Assembly (NCBI GenBank): GCA_963680875.1
Contig: OY804583.1
Span: 36,259,331-36,323,330 of the forward strand
Reading direction: 5' to 3'
Length of the DNA: 64,000 nt
DNA from: Bathymodiolus brooksi
Taxonomy: Eukaryota; Mollusca; Bivalvia; Mytilida; Modiolidae
Shown here: in pieces, positions 1 through 14,249 of the stretch
Position numbering within the stretch: the first letter of the stretch is position 1
How the letters are laid out: each line of letters begins with the position of its first letter
The notes under the pieces: model-generated
Databases searched by the model: none
What the model was told of the DNA's origin: nothing
What the model saw: only the letters and a program-made list of their open reading frames with translations
Translations under genes and position numbers: made by a program

Positions 1-3000
1 TGCTATGTATCTAGTACATCAGTATATTTCTGTCATGTATCTAGTACTTCGGTATATTTCTGTTATTTATCTAGTACATCGGTATATTTCTGCTATGTAT
101 CTAGTACATCGGTATATTTCTGCTATGTATCTAGTACATCAGTATATTTCTGTTATGTATCTAGTACATCGGTATATTTATGTTAAGTATCTAGCACATT
201 GGAGTATATCTGTTATGTATCTAGTACATCAGTATATTTCTGCTATGTATCTAGTACATCAGTATATTTCTGTTATGTATCTAGTACATCAGTATATTTC
301 TGTTATGTATCTAGTTCATCGGTATATTTCTGCTATGTATCTAGTACATCATTATATTTCTGTTATGTATCTAGTACACCATTATATTTCTGCTATGTAT
401 CTAGTGCATCGGTTTTTTCTGTTATGTATCTAGTACATCAGTATATTTCTGTTATGTATCTAGTTCATCGGTATATTTCTGCTATGTATCTAGTACATTG
501 GTATATTTCTGCTATGTATCTAGTTCATTGGTATATTTCTGTTATGTATCTAGTACATTGGTATATTTCTGTTATTTATCTAGTACATCAGTATATTTCT
601 GCTATGTATCTAGTACACGGGTATATTTCTGTTAGGTATCTAGTACATCGGTATATTTCTGCTATGTATCTAGTACATCAGTATATTTCTGTTATGTATC
701 TAGTACATCGGTATATTTCTGCTATGTATCTAGTACATCGGTATATTTTTGTTATTTATTTAGTACATTGGTATATTTCTGTTATGTATCTAGTACATCG
801 GTATATTTCTATTATGTATTAGTACATTGGTATATTTCTGTTATGTATCTAGTACATCGATATATCTCTGTTATGTAACTAGTACATCGGTATATTTCTT
901 TTATCTATCTAGTACATCAGTATATTTCTGTTATGTATCTAGTACATCAGTATATTTCTGCTATGTACCTAGTACATTGGTAAATTTCTGTTAGGTATCT
1001 AGTACATTGGTATATTCTGTTATGTATCTAGTACATCGGTATATTTCTGTTATGTATCTAGTACATCGGTAAATTTCTGTTATTTATCTAGTACATCAGT
1101 ATATTTCTGCTATGTATCTAATACATCAGTATATTTCTGCTATGTATCTAGTCCATCGGTATATTTCTGTTATGTATCTAATACATCAGTATATTTCTAT
1201 TATGTATCTAGTACATCGGTATATTTCTGTTATGTATCTAGTACATCGGTATATTTCTGTTATTTATCTAGTACATTGGTTTATTTCAGCTATGTATCTA
1301 GTACATCGGTAAATTTCTGTTATGTATCTAGTACATTGGTATATTTCTGTTATGTATCTAATACATCAGTATATTTCAGCTATGTATCTAATACATCAGT
1401 ATATTTCTATTATGTATCTAGTACATCTGGAAATTTCTGTTATGTATCTAGTACATCAGTATTTTTCTGCTATGTATCTAATACATCAGTATATTTCTGT
1501 TATGTATCTAGTACATCGGTATATTTCTGTTATTTATCTAGTACATTGGTATATTTCTGTTATGTATCTAGCACATCGGTGTATTTCTTTTATCTATCTA
1601 GTACATCAGTATATTTCTGCTATGTATCTAGTACATCTGTAAATTTCTGTTATGTATCTAGTACATCAGTATATTTCTGCTATGCATCTAGTACATTGGT
1701 ATATTTCTGCTATGTATCTAGTACATCGGTATATTTCTGTTATTTATCTAGTACGTCAGCATATTTCTGTTATGTATCTAGTACACCGAAATATTTCTGT
1801 TAGGTATCTAGTACATCAGTATATTTCTGCTATGTATCTAGTACATCAGTATATTTCTGTTATGTATCTAGTACATCGGTATATTTCTGTTATGTATCTA
1901 GTACATCGGTATATTTCTGTTATTTATTTAGTACATTGGTATATTTCTGTTATGTATCTAGTACATCGTATATTTCTATTATGTATTAGTACATTGGTAT
2001 ATTTCTGTTATGTATCTAGTACATCGATATATCTCTGTTATGTATCTAGTACATCGGTATATTTCTTTTATCTATCTAGTACATCAGTATATTTCTGTTA
2101 TGTATCTAGTACATCAGTATATTTCTGCTATGTATCTAGTACATTGGTATATTTCTATTAGGTATCTAGTACATTGGTATATTCTGTTATGTATCTAGTA
2201 CATCGGTATATTTCTGTTATGTATCTAGTACATCAGTATATTTCTGCTATGTATCTAATACATCAGTATATTTCTGCTATGTATCTAGTACATCGGTATC
2301 TTTCTGTTATGTATCTAATACATCAGTATATTTCTATTATGTATCTAGTACATCGGTATATTTCTGTAATGTATCTAGTACATCGGTATATTTCTGTTAT
2401 TTATCTAGTACATTTGTTTATTTCAGCTATGTATCTAGTACATCAGTAAATTTCTGTTATGTATCAAGTACATCAGTATATTTCTGCTATGTATCTAATA
2501 CATCAGTATATTTCTGCTATGTATCTAGTACATTGGTATATTTCTGTTATGTATCAAGTACATCAGTATATTTCAATTATGTATCTAGTACATCGGTATA
2601 TTTCTGTTATGTATCTAGTACATCGGTATATTTCTGTTATTTATCTAGTACATTGGTATATTTCTGTTATGTATCTAGTACATCGGTATATTTCTTTTAT
2701 CTATCTAGTACATCAGTATATTTCTGCTATGTATCTAGTACATCAGTAAATTTCTGTTATGTATCTAGTATATCAGTATATTTCTGCTATGCATCTAGTA
2801 TATTGGTATATTTCTGCTATGTATCTAGTACATCGGTATATTTCTGTTATTTATCTAGTACGTCAGCATATTTCTGTTATGTATCTAGTACACCGAAATA
2901 TTTCTGTTATGTATCTATTACATCAGTATATTTCTGTAATGTATCTAGTACATCAGTATATTTCTGCTATATATCTAGTACATCAGTATATTTCTGCTAG

Positions 3001-4349
3001 GTGTCTAGTATATCGGTATATTCTGTTATGTATCTAGTACATCGGTATATTTCTGCTATGTATCTAGTACATCGGTATATTTCTGTTATTTATCTAGTAC
3101 ATCAGTATATTTCTGTTATGTATTGAGTACATCAGTATATTTCTGTTATGTATCTAGTACATCAGTATATTTCTGTTATTTATATAGTACATCAGTAAAT
3201 TTCTGTTATATATCGAATACATCAATATATTTCTGTTATGTATCTAGTACATTGCTATATTTCTGTTATGTATCTAGTACATTGCTATATTTCTGCTATG
3301 TATCTAGTACATCAGTATATTTCTGCTATGTATCTAGTACATCAGTATATTTCTGTTATTTATCTAGTACATCGGTATATTACTGTCATGTATCTAGTAC
3401 TTCGGTATATTTCTGTTATTTATCTAGTACATCAGTATATTTCTGCTATGTATCTAGTACACGGGTATATTTCTGCTATGTATCTAGTACATCAGTATAT
3501 TTCTGTTATGTATCTAGTACATTGGTATATTTCTGTTATTTATCTAGTACATCAGTATATTTCTGCTATGTATCTAGTACACGGGTATATTTCTGTTATT
3601 TATCTAGTACATCAGTATATTTCTGCTATGTATCTAGTACATCAGTATATTTCTGCTATGTATCTAGTACACGGGTATATTTCTGCTATGTATCTAGTAC
3701 ATGAGTATATTTCTGCTATGTATCTAGTAAATCAGTATATTTTTGTTATATATCTAGTACATCAGTATATTTCTGCTATGTATCTAGTACATCAGTATAT
3801 TTCTGTCATGTATCTAGTACTTCGGTATATTTCTGTTATTTATCTAGTACATCGGTATATTTCTGCTATATATCTAGTACATCAGTATATTTCTGTTATG
3901 TATCTAGTACATCAGTATATTTCTCCTATGTATCTAGTACATCGGTATATTTATGTTATGTATCTAGTACATTGGAGTATATCTGTTATGTATCTAGTAC
4001 ATCAGTATATTTCTGCTATGTATCTAGTACATCGGTATATTTCTGTTATGTATCTAGTACATCATTATATTTCTGTTATGTATCTAGTTCATCGGTATAT
4101 TTCTGCTATGTATCTAGTACATCATTATATTTCTGTTATGTATCTAGTACATCATTATATTTCTGCTATGTATCTAGTGCATCGGTTTTTTCTGTTATGT
4201 ATCTAGTACATCAGTATATTTCTGTTATGTATCTAGTTCATCGGTATATTTCTGCTATGTATCTAGTACATTGGTATATTTCTGCTATGTATCTAGTTCA
4301 TTGGTATATTTCCGTTATGTATCTAGTACATTGGTATATTTCTGTTATT

Positions 4350-7300
4350 TATCTAGTACATCAGTATATTTCTGCTATGTATCTAGTACACGGGTATATT
4401 TCTGTTAGGTATCTAGTACATCAGTATATTTCTGCTATGTATCTAGTACACGGGTATATTTCTGCTATGTATCTAGTACATGAGTATATTTCTGCTATGT
4501 ATCTAGTAAATCAGTATATTTTTGTTATATATCTAGTACATCAGTATATTTCTGCTATGTATCTAGTACATCAGTATATTTCTGTTATGTATCTAGTACA
4601 TCGGTATATTTCTGCTATGTATCTAGTACATCAGTATATTTCTGTCATGTATCTAGTACTTCGGTATATTTCTGTTATTTATCTAGTACATCGGTATATT
4701 TCTGCTATGTATCTAGTACATCGGTATATTTCTGCTATGTATCTAGTACATCAGTATATTTCTGCTATGTATCTAGTACATCGGTATATTTATGTTATGT
4801 ATCTAGTACATTGGAGTATATCTGTTATGTATCTAGTACATCAGTATATTTCTGCTATGTATCTAGTACATCGGTATATTTCTGTTATGTATCTAGTACA
4901 TCAGTATATTTCTGTTATGTATCTAGTTCATCGGTATATTTCTGCTATGTATCTAGTACATCATTATATTTCTGTTATGTATCTAGTACATCATTATATT
5001 TCTGCTATGTATCTAGTGCATCGGTTTTTTCTGTTATGTATCTAGTACATCGGTATATTTCTGCTATGTATCTAGTACATCAGTATATTTCTGTTATGTA
5101 TCTAGTTCATCGGTATATTTCTGCTATGTATCTAGTACATTGGTATATTTCTGCTATGTATCTAGTTCATTGGTATATTTCTGTTATGTATCTAGTACAT
5201 TGGTATATTTCTGTTATTTATCTAGTACATTAGTATATTTCTGCTATGTATCTAGTACACGGGTATATTTCTGTTAGGTATCTAGTACATCGGTATATTT
5301 CTGCTATGTATCTAGTACATCAGTATATTTCTGTTATGTATCTAGTACATCGGTATATTTCTGCTATGTATCTAGTACATCGGTATATTTTTGTTATTTA
5401 TTTAGTACATTGGTATATTTCTGTTATGTATCTAGTACATCGGTATATTTCTATTATGTATTAGTACATTGGTATATTTCTGTTATGTATCTAGTACATC
5501 GATATATCTCTGTTATGTAACTAGTACATCGGTATAGTTCTGTTATGTATCTAGTACATCAGTATATTTCTGTTATGTATCTAGTACATCAGTATATTTC
5601 TGCTATGTATCTAGTACATTGGTATATTTCTGTTAGGTATCTAGTACATTGGTATATTCTGTTATGTATCTAGTACATCGGTATATTTCTGCTATGTATC
5701 TAGTACATCGGTAAATTTCTGTTATGTATCTAGTACATCAGTATATTTCTGCTATGTATCTAGTACATCAGTATATTTCTGCTATGTATCTAGTACATCG
5801 GTATATTTCTGCTATGTATCTAATACATCAGTATATTTCTATTATGTATCTAGTACATCGGTATATTTATGTTATGTATCTAGTACATCAGTATATTTCT
5901 GTTATTTATCTAGTACATTGGTTTATTTCAGCTATGTATCTAGTACATCGGTAAATTTCTGTAATGTATCTAGTACACTGGTATATTTCTGTTATGTATC
6001 TAATACATCAGTAAATTTCAGCTATGTATCTAATACATCAGTATATTTCTATTATGTATCTAGTACATCGGTAAATTTCTGTTATGTATCTAGTACATCA
6101 GTATATTTCTGTTATGTATCTAGTACATCGGTATATTTCTGTTATTTATCTAGTACATTGGTATATTTCTGTTATGTATCTAGCACATCGGTGTATTTCT
6201 ATTATCTATCTAGTACATCAGTATATTTCTGCTATGTATCTAGTACATCTGTAAATTTCTGTTATGTATCTAGTACATCAGTATATTTCTGCTATGTATC
6301 TAGTACATTGGTATATTTCTGCTATGTATCTAGTACATCGTTATATTTCTGTTATTTATCTAGTACGTCAGCATATTTCTGTTATGTATCTAGTACACCG
6401 AAATATTTCTGTTATGTATCTATTACATCAGTATTTTTCTGTAATGTATCTAGTACATCGGTATATTTCTGCTATGTATCTAGTACATCAGTATATTTCT
6501 GTTATGTATCTAGTACATCAGTATATTTCTGTTATTTATCTCGTACTTCAGTATATTTCTGTTATGTATCGAGTACATCAGTATATTTCTGTAATGTATC
6601 TATTACACCGGTATATTTCTGTTATGTATCTTGTACATCAGTATATTTTTGATATTTATCTAGTAGATCGGTATATTTCTGTTAGTTTTCTAGTACACGG
6701 GTATATTTCTGCTATGTATCTAGTACATTGGTGTATATCTTTATTTATCTTGTACATCAGTATATTTCTGTTATGTATCTAGTACATCGGTATATTTCTG
6801 TTATGTATCTAGTACATTGGTATATATCTGTTATTTATCTAGTACATCAGTATATTTCTGTTATGTATCTAGTACATCAGTATATTTCTGTTATGTATCT
6901 AGTACATCAGTATATTTCTGCTATGTATCTAGTACATCAGTATATTTCTGCTATGTATTTAGTACATCGGTATATTTCTGTTATGTATCAAGTACATTGG
7001 TATATTTCTGCTATGTATCTATTACATCGATATATTTCTGCTATGTATCTAGTACATCGGTATATTTCTGTAATGTATTTAGTACATTGGTATATTTCTG
7101 TTATTTATCTACTACATCAGTATATTTCTGTTATGTATCTAGTACATCGGTATATTTCTGTTATGTATCTAGTACATCGGTATATTTCTGTTATTTATCT
7201 ACTACATCAGTATATTTCTATTATGTATCTAGTACATCGGTATATTTCTGCTATGTATCTAGTACATCGGTATATTTCTGCTATGTATCTAGTACATCGG

Positions 7301-7555
7301 TATATTTCTGTTATGTATCTAGTACATCGGTATATTTCTGTTATTTATCTACTACATCAGTATATTTCTATTATGTATCTAGTACATCGGTATATTTCTG
7401 CTATGTATCTAGTACATCGGTATATTTCGGCTATGTATCTAGTACATCGGTATATTTCTGTTATGTATCTAGTACATTGGTATATTTCTGTTATTTATCT
7501 AGTATACCGGTATATTTCAGTTATGTATCTATTACATCAGTATATTTCTGTTATG
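4350..7555. repeat. Higher-order repeat of the 30-bp satellite, copy 1 (3,206 bp)
   Basis: The order of variant monomers from about 4,350 recurs 3,206 bp later. Diagnostic monomers include GTTAGGTATC, ACATGAG, AGTAAATCAG, ATTGGAGTATATC and the 28/29-bp unit with GGTTTTTTCTG. For example the ATTGGAGTATATC monomer at about 4,811 recurs at about 8,017 and 11,133. 3,206 is 107 monomers minus 4 bp, the 4 bp being accounted for by shortened monomers. Related blocks of the same variants also lie upstream (199-822, 3,972-4,200), so this copy was assembled from an older, less regular pattern. Boundaries are arbitrary within a monomer. Confidence 0.85.
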
Positions 7556-10500
7556 TATCTAGTACATCAGTATATTTCTGCTATGTATCTAGTACACGGG
7601 TATATTTCTGTTAGGTATCTAGTACATCAGTATATTTCTGCTATGTATCTAGTACACGGGTATATTTCTGCTATGTATCTAGTACATGAGTATATTTCTG
7701 CTATGTATCTAGTAAATCAGTATATTTTTGTTATATATCTAGTACATCAGTATATTTCTGCTATGTATCTAGTACATCAGTATATTTCTGTTATGTATCT
7801 AGTACATCGGTATATTTCTGCTATGTATCTAGTACATCAGTATATTTCTGTCATGTATCTAGTACTTCGGTATATTTCTGTTATTTATCTAGTACATCGG
7901 TATATTTCTGCTATGTATCTAGTACATCGGTATATTTCTGCTATGTATCTAGTACATCAGTATATTTCTGCTATGTATCTAGTACATCGGTATATTTATG
8001 TTATGTATCTAGTACATTGGAGTATATCTGTTATGTATCTAGTACATCAGTATATTTCTGCTATGTATCTAGTACATCGGTATATTTCTGTTATGTATCT
8101 AGTACATCAGTATATTTCTGTTATGTATCTAGTTCATCGGTATATTTCTGCTATGTATCTAGTACATCATTATATTTCTGTTATGTATCTAGTACATCAT
8201 TATATTTCTGCTATGTATCTAGTGCATCGGTTTTTTCTGTTATGTATCTAGTACATCGGTATATTTCTGCTATGTATCTAGTACATCAGTATATTTCTGT
8301 TATGTATCTAGTTCATCGGTATATTTCTGCTATGTATCTAGTACATTGGTATATTTCTGCTATGTATCTAGTTCATTGGTATATTTCTGTTATGTATCTA
8401 GTACATTGGTATATTTCTGTTATTTATCTAGTACATTAGTATATTTCTGCTATGTATCTAGTACACGGGTATATTTCTGTTAGGTATCTAGTACATCGGT
8501 ATATTTCTGCTATGTATCTAGTACATCAGTATATTTCTGTTATGTATCTAGTACATCGGTATATTTCTGCTATGTATCTAGTACATCGGTATATTTTTGT
8601 TATTTATTTAGTACATTGGTATATTTCTGTTATGTATCTAGTACATCGGTATATTTCTATTATGTATTAGTACATTGGTATATTTCTGTTATGTATCTAG
8701 TACATCGATATATCTCTGTTATGTAACTAGTACATCGGTATAGTTCTGTTATGTATCTAGTACATCAGTATATTTCTGTTATGTATCTAGTACATCAGTA
8801 TATTTCTGCTATGTATCTAGTACATTGGTATATTTCTGTTAGGTATCTAGTACATTGGTATATTCTGTTATGTATCTAGTACATCGGTATATTTCTGCTA
8901 TGTATCTAGTACATCGGTAAATTTCTGTTATGTATCTAGTACATCAGTATATTTCTGCTATGTATCTAGTACATCAGTATATTTCTGCTATGTATCTAGT
9001 ACATCGGTATATTTCTGCTATGTATCTAATACATCAGTATATTTCTATTATGTATCTAGTACATCGGTATATTTATGTTATGTATCTAGTACATCGGTAA
9101 ATTTCTGTAATGTATCTAGTACACTGGTATATTTCTGTTATGTATCTAATACATCAGTAAATTTCAGCTATGTATCTAATACATCAGTATATTTCTATTA
9201 TGTATCTAGTACATCGGTAAATTTCTGTTATGTATCTAGTACATCAGTATATTTCTGTTATGTATCTAGTACATCGGTATATTTCTGTTATTTATCTAGT
9301 ACATTGGTATATTTCTGTTATGTATCTAGCACATCGGTGTATTTCTATTATCTATCTAGTACATCAGTATATTTCTGCTATGTATCTAGTACATCTGTAA
9401 ATTTCTGTTATGTATCTAGTACATCAGTATATTTCTGCTATGTATCTAGTACATTGGTATATTTCTGCTATGTATCTAGTACATCGTTATATTTCTGTTA
9501 TTTATCTAGTACGTCAGCATATTTCTGTTATGTATCTAGTACACCGAAATATTTCTGTTATGTATCTATTACATCAGTATTTTTCTGTAATGTATCTAGT
9601 ACATCGGTATATTTCTGCTATGTATCTAGTACATCAGTATATTTCTGTTATGTATCTAGTACATCAGTATATTTCTGTTATTTATCTCGTACTTCAGTAT
9701 ATTTCTGTTATGTATCGAGTACATCAGTATATTTCTGTAATGTATCTATTACACCGGTATATTTCTGTTATGTATCTTGTACATCAGTATATTTTTGATA
9801 TTTATCTAGTAGATCGGTATATTTCTGTTAGTTTTCTAGTACACGGGTATATTTCTGCTATGTATCTAGTACATTGGTGTATATCTTTATTTATCTTGTA
9901 CATCAGTATATTTCTGTTATGTATCTAGTACATCGGTATATTTCTGTTATGTATCTAGTACATTGGTATATATCTGTTATTTATCTAGTACATCAGTATA
10001 TTTCTGTTATGTATCTAGTACATCAGTATATTTCTGTTATGTATCTAGTACATCAGTATATTTCTGCTATGTATCTAGTACATCAGTATATTTCTGCTAT
10101 GTATTTAGTACATCGGTATATTTCTGTTATGTATCAAGTACATTGGTATATTTCTGCTATGTATCTATTACATCGATATATTTCTGCTATGTATCTAGTA
10201 CATCGGTATATTTCTATAATGTATTTAGTACATTGGTATATTTCTGTTATTTATCTACTACATCAGTATATTTCTGTTATGTATCTAGTACATCGGTATA
10301 TTTCTGTTATGTATCTAGTACATCGGTATATTTCTGTTATTTATCTACTACATCAGTATATTTCTATTATGTATCTAGTACATCGGTATATTTCTGCTAT
10401 GTTTCTAGTACATCGGTATATTTCTGCTATGTATCTAGTACATCGGTATATTTCTGTTATGTATCTAGTACATCGGTATATTTCTGTTATTTATCTACTA

Positions 10501-10701
10501 CATCAGTATATTTCTATTATGTATCTAGTACATCGGTATATTTCTGCTATGTATCTAGTACATCGGTATATTTCGGCTATGTATCTAGTACATCGGTATA
10601 TTTCTGTTATGTATCTAGTACATTGGTATATTTCTGTTATTTATCTAGTATACCGGTATATTTCAGTTATGTATCTATTACATCAGTATATTTCTGTTAT
10701 G
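7556..10701. repeat. Higher-order repeat of the 30-bp satellite, copy 2 (3,146 bp)
   Basis: It matches copy 1 monomer by monomer but lacks 60 bp (two monomers) that copy 1 carries around 5,885-5,945. This changes the downstream offset from 3,206 to 3,146 bp. Rare base changes, such as GATATTTATCTAGTAGATC near 6,652 and 9,798, are shared, so the copies are duplicates and not independent arrays. The two-monomer loss in phase is what unequal exchange between monomers would leave. Confidence 0.85.
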
Positions 10702-13700
10702 TATCTAGTACATCAGTATATTTCTGCTATGTATCTAGTACACGGGTATATTTCTGTTAGGTATCTAGTACATCAGTATATTTCTGCTATGTATCTAGTA
10801 CACGGGTATATTTCTGCTATGTATCTAGTACATGAGTATATTTCTGCTATGTATCTAGTAAATCAGTATATTTCTGCTATGTATCTAGTACATCAGTATA
10901 TTTCTGTTATGTATCTAGTACATCGGTATATTTCTGCTATGTATCTAGTACATCAGTATATTTCTGTCATGTATCTAGTACTTCGGTATATTTCTGTTAT
11001 TTATCTAGTACATCGGTATATTTCTGCTATGTATCTAGTACATCGGTATATTTCTGCTATGTATCTAGTACATCAGTATATTTCTGCTATGTATCTAGTA
11101 CATCGGTATATTTATGTTATGTATCTAGTACATTGGAGTATATCTGTTATGTATCTAGTACATCAGTATATTTCTGCTATGTATCTAGTACATCGGTATA
11201 TTTCTGTTATGTATCTAGTACATCAGTATATTTCTGTTATGTATCTAGTTCATCGGTATATTTCTGCTATGTATCTAGTACATCATTATATTTCTGTTAT
11301 GTATCTAGTACATCATTATATTTCTGCTATGTATCTAGTGCATCGGTTTTTTCTGTTATGTATCTAGTACATCGGTATATTTCTGCTATGTATCTAGTAC
11401 ATCAGTATATTTCTGTTATGTATCTAGTTCATCGGTATATTTCTGCTATGTATCTAGTACATTGGTATATTTCTGCTATGTATCTAGTTCATTGGTATAT
11501 TTCTGTTATGTATCTAGTACATTGGTATATTTCTGTTATTTATCTAGTACATTAGTATATTTCTGCTATGTATCTAGTACACGGGTATATTTCTGTTAGG
11601 TATCTAGTACATCGGTATATTTCTGCTATGTATCTAGTACATCAGTATATTTCTGCTATGTATCTAGTACATCGGTATATTTCTGCTATGTATCTAGTAC
11701 ATCGGTATATTTTTGTTATTTATTTAGTACATTGGTATATTTCTGTTATGTATCTAGTACATCGGTATATTTCTATTATGTATTAGTACATTGGTATATT
11801 TCTGTTATGTATCTAGTACATCGATATATCTCTGTTATGTAACTAGTACATCGGTATAGTTCTGTTATGTATCTAGTACATCGGTATATTTCTGTTATGT
11901 ATCTAGTACATCAGTATATTTCTGCTATGTATCTAGTACATTGGTATATTTCTGTTAGGTATCTAGTACATTGGTATATTCTGTTATGTATCTAGTACAT
12001 CGGTATATTTCTGCTATGTATCTAGTACATCGGTAAATTTCTGTTATGTATCTAGTACATCAGTATATTTCTGCTATGTATCTAGTACATCAGTATATTT
12101 CTGCTATGTATCTAGTACATCGGTATATTTCTGCTATGTATCTAATACATCAGTATATTTCTATTATGTATCTAGTACATCGGTATATTTATGTTATGTA
12201 TCTAGTACATCAGTATATTTCTGTTATTTATCTAGTACATTGGTTTATTTCAGCTATGTATCTAGTACATCGGTAAATTTCGGTAATGTATCTAGTACAC
12301 TGGTATATTTCTGTTATGTATCTAATACATCAGTAAATTTCAGCTATGTATCTAATACATCAGTATATTTCTATTATGTATCTAGTACATCGGTAAATTT
12401 CTGTTATGTATCTAGTACATCAGTATATTTCTGCTATGTATCTAATACATCAGTATATTTCTGTTATGTATCTAGTACATCGGTATATTTCTGTTATTTA
12501 TCTAGTACATTGGTATATTTCTGTTATGTATCTAGCACATCGGTGTATTTCTATTATCTATCTAGTACATCAGTATATTTCTGCTATGTATCTAGTACAT
12601 CTGTAAATTTCTGTTATGTATCTAGTACATCAGTATATTTCTGCTATGTATCTAGTACATTGGTATATTTCTGCTATGTATCTAGTACATCGTTATATTT
12701 CTGTTATTTATCTAGTACGTCAGCATATTTCTGTTATGTATCTAGTACACCGAAATATTTCTGTTATGTATCTATTACATCAGTATTTTTCTGTAATGTA
12801 TCTAGTACATCGGTATATTTCTGCTATGTATCTAGTACATCAGTATATTTCTGTTATGTATCTAGTACATCAGTATATTTCTGTTATTTATCTCGTACTT
12901 CAGTATATTTCTGTAATGTATCTATTACACCGGTATATTTCTGTTATGTATCTTGTACATCAGTATATTTTTGATATTTATCTAGTAGATCGTTATATTT
13001 CTGTTAGTTTTCTAGTACACGGGTATATTTCTGCTATGTATCTAGTACATTGGTGTATATCTTTATTTATCTTGTACATCAGTATATTTCTGTTATGTAT
13101 CTAGTACATCGGTATATTTCTGTTATGTATCTAGTACATTGGTATATATCTGTTATTTATCTAGTACATCAGTATATTTCTGTTATGTATCTAGTACATC
13201 AGTATATTTCTGTTATGTATCTAGTACATCAGTATATTTCTGCTATGTATCTAGTACATCAGTATATTTCTGCTATGTATTTAGTACATCGGTATATTTC
13301 TGTTATGTATCAAGTACATTGGTATATTTCTGCTATGTATCTATTACATCGATATATTTCTGCTATGTATCTAGTACATCGGTATATTTCTGTAATGTAT
13401 TTAGTACATTGGTATATTTCTGTTATTTATCTACTACATCAGTATATTTCTGTTATGTATCTAGTACATCGGTATATTTCTGTTATGTATCTAGTACATC
13501 GGTATATTTCTGTTATTTATCTACTACATCAGTATATTTCTATTATGTATCTAGTACATCGGTATATTTCTGCTATGTATCTAGTACATCGGTATATTTC
13601 TGCTATGTATCTAGTACATCGGTATATTTCTGTTATGTATCTAGTACATCGGTATATTTCTGTTATTTTTCTACTACATCAGTATATTTCTATTATGTAT

Positions 13701-13850
13701 CTAGTACATCGGTATATTTCTGCTATGTATCTAGTACATCGGTATATTTCGGCTATGTATCTAGTACATCGGTATATTTCTGTTATGTATCTAGTACATT
13801 GGTATATTTCTGTTATTTATCTAGTATACCGGTATATTTCAGTTATGTAT
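10702..13850. repeat. Higher-order repeat of the 30-bp satellite, copy 3 (about 3.15 kb)
   Basis: It is the third recurrence of the same monomer order. Relative to copy 2 it lacks one monomer near 10,870 (the one containing GTTATATATC). It keeps the 60 bp missing from copy 2 (present again near 12,200-12,260), gains a monomer near 12,440 and loses two near 12,910. After the ATACCGGTATATTTCAG monomer near 13,830 the order departs from the other copies, and the array passes to unordered and then diverged monomers. Because copies 1 and 3 share the 60 bp that copy 2 lacks, the deletion occurred in copy 2 after duplication. Confidence 0.82.
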
Positions 13851-14249
13851 CTAGTACATCAGTATATTTCTGTTATGTATCTAGTACATCGGTATATTTC
13901 TGCTATGTATCTAGTATACCGGTATATCTATGCTATGTATCTAGTACATTGGTATATTTCTGTTATTTATCTAGTATACCGGTATATGTCTGTTATGTAT
14001 CTAGTACATCAAGAATATTTCTGTTATGTATCTAGTACATCGGTATATTTATGTTATGTATCGAATACACCGGTATTTGTTTGTTATTTATCTGGTACAT
14101 CAGTATATTTCTGTTTTGTATCTAGTACATCAGTATATTTCTGTTATGTATCTAGTACATCGGTATATTTCTGCTATGTATCTAGTACATCGGTATATTT
14201 CTGTTATGTATCTAGTACATCGGTATATTTCTGCTATGTATCTAGTACA

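Noticed and set aside
6728..8251. 507-codon open frame of MYLVHRYISV-type repeats, and similar long frames at 3,238-4,206, 9,874-11,367 and 13,050-14,423
   Set aside because: Frame openness follows from a 30-bp, stop-poor monomer. A second overlapping forward frame is open as well, 28/29-bp monomers break the frames, and no unique coding sequence adjoins.
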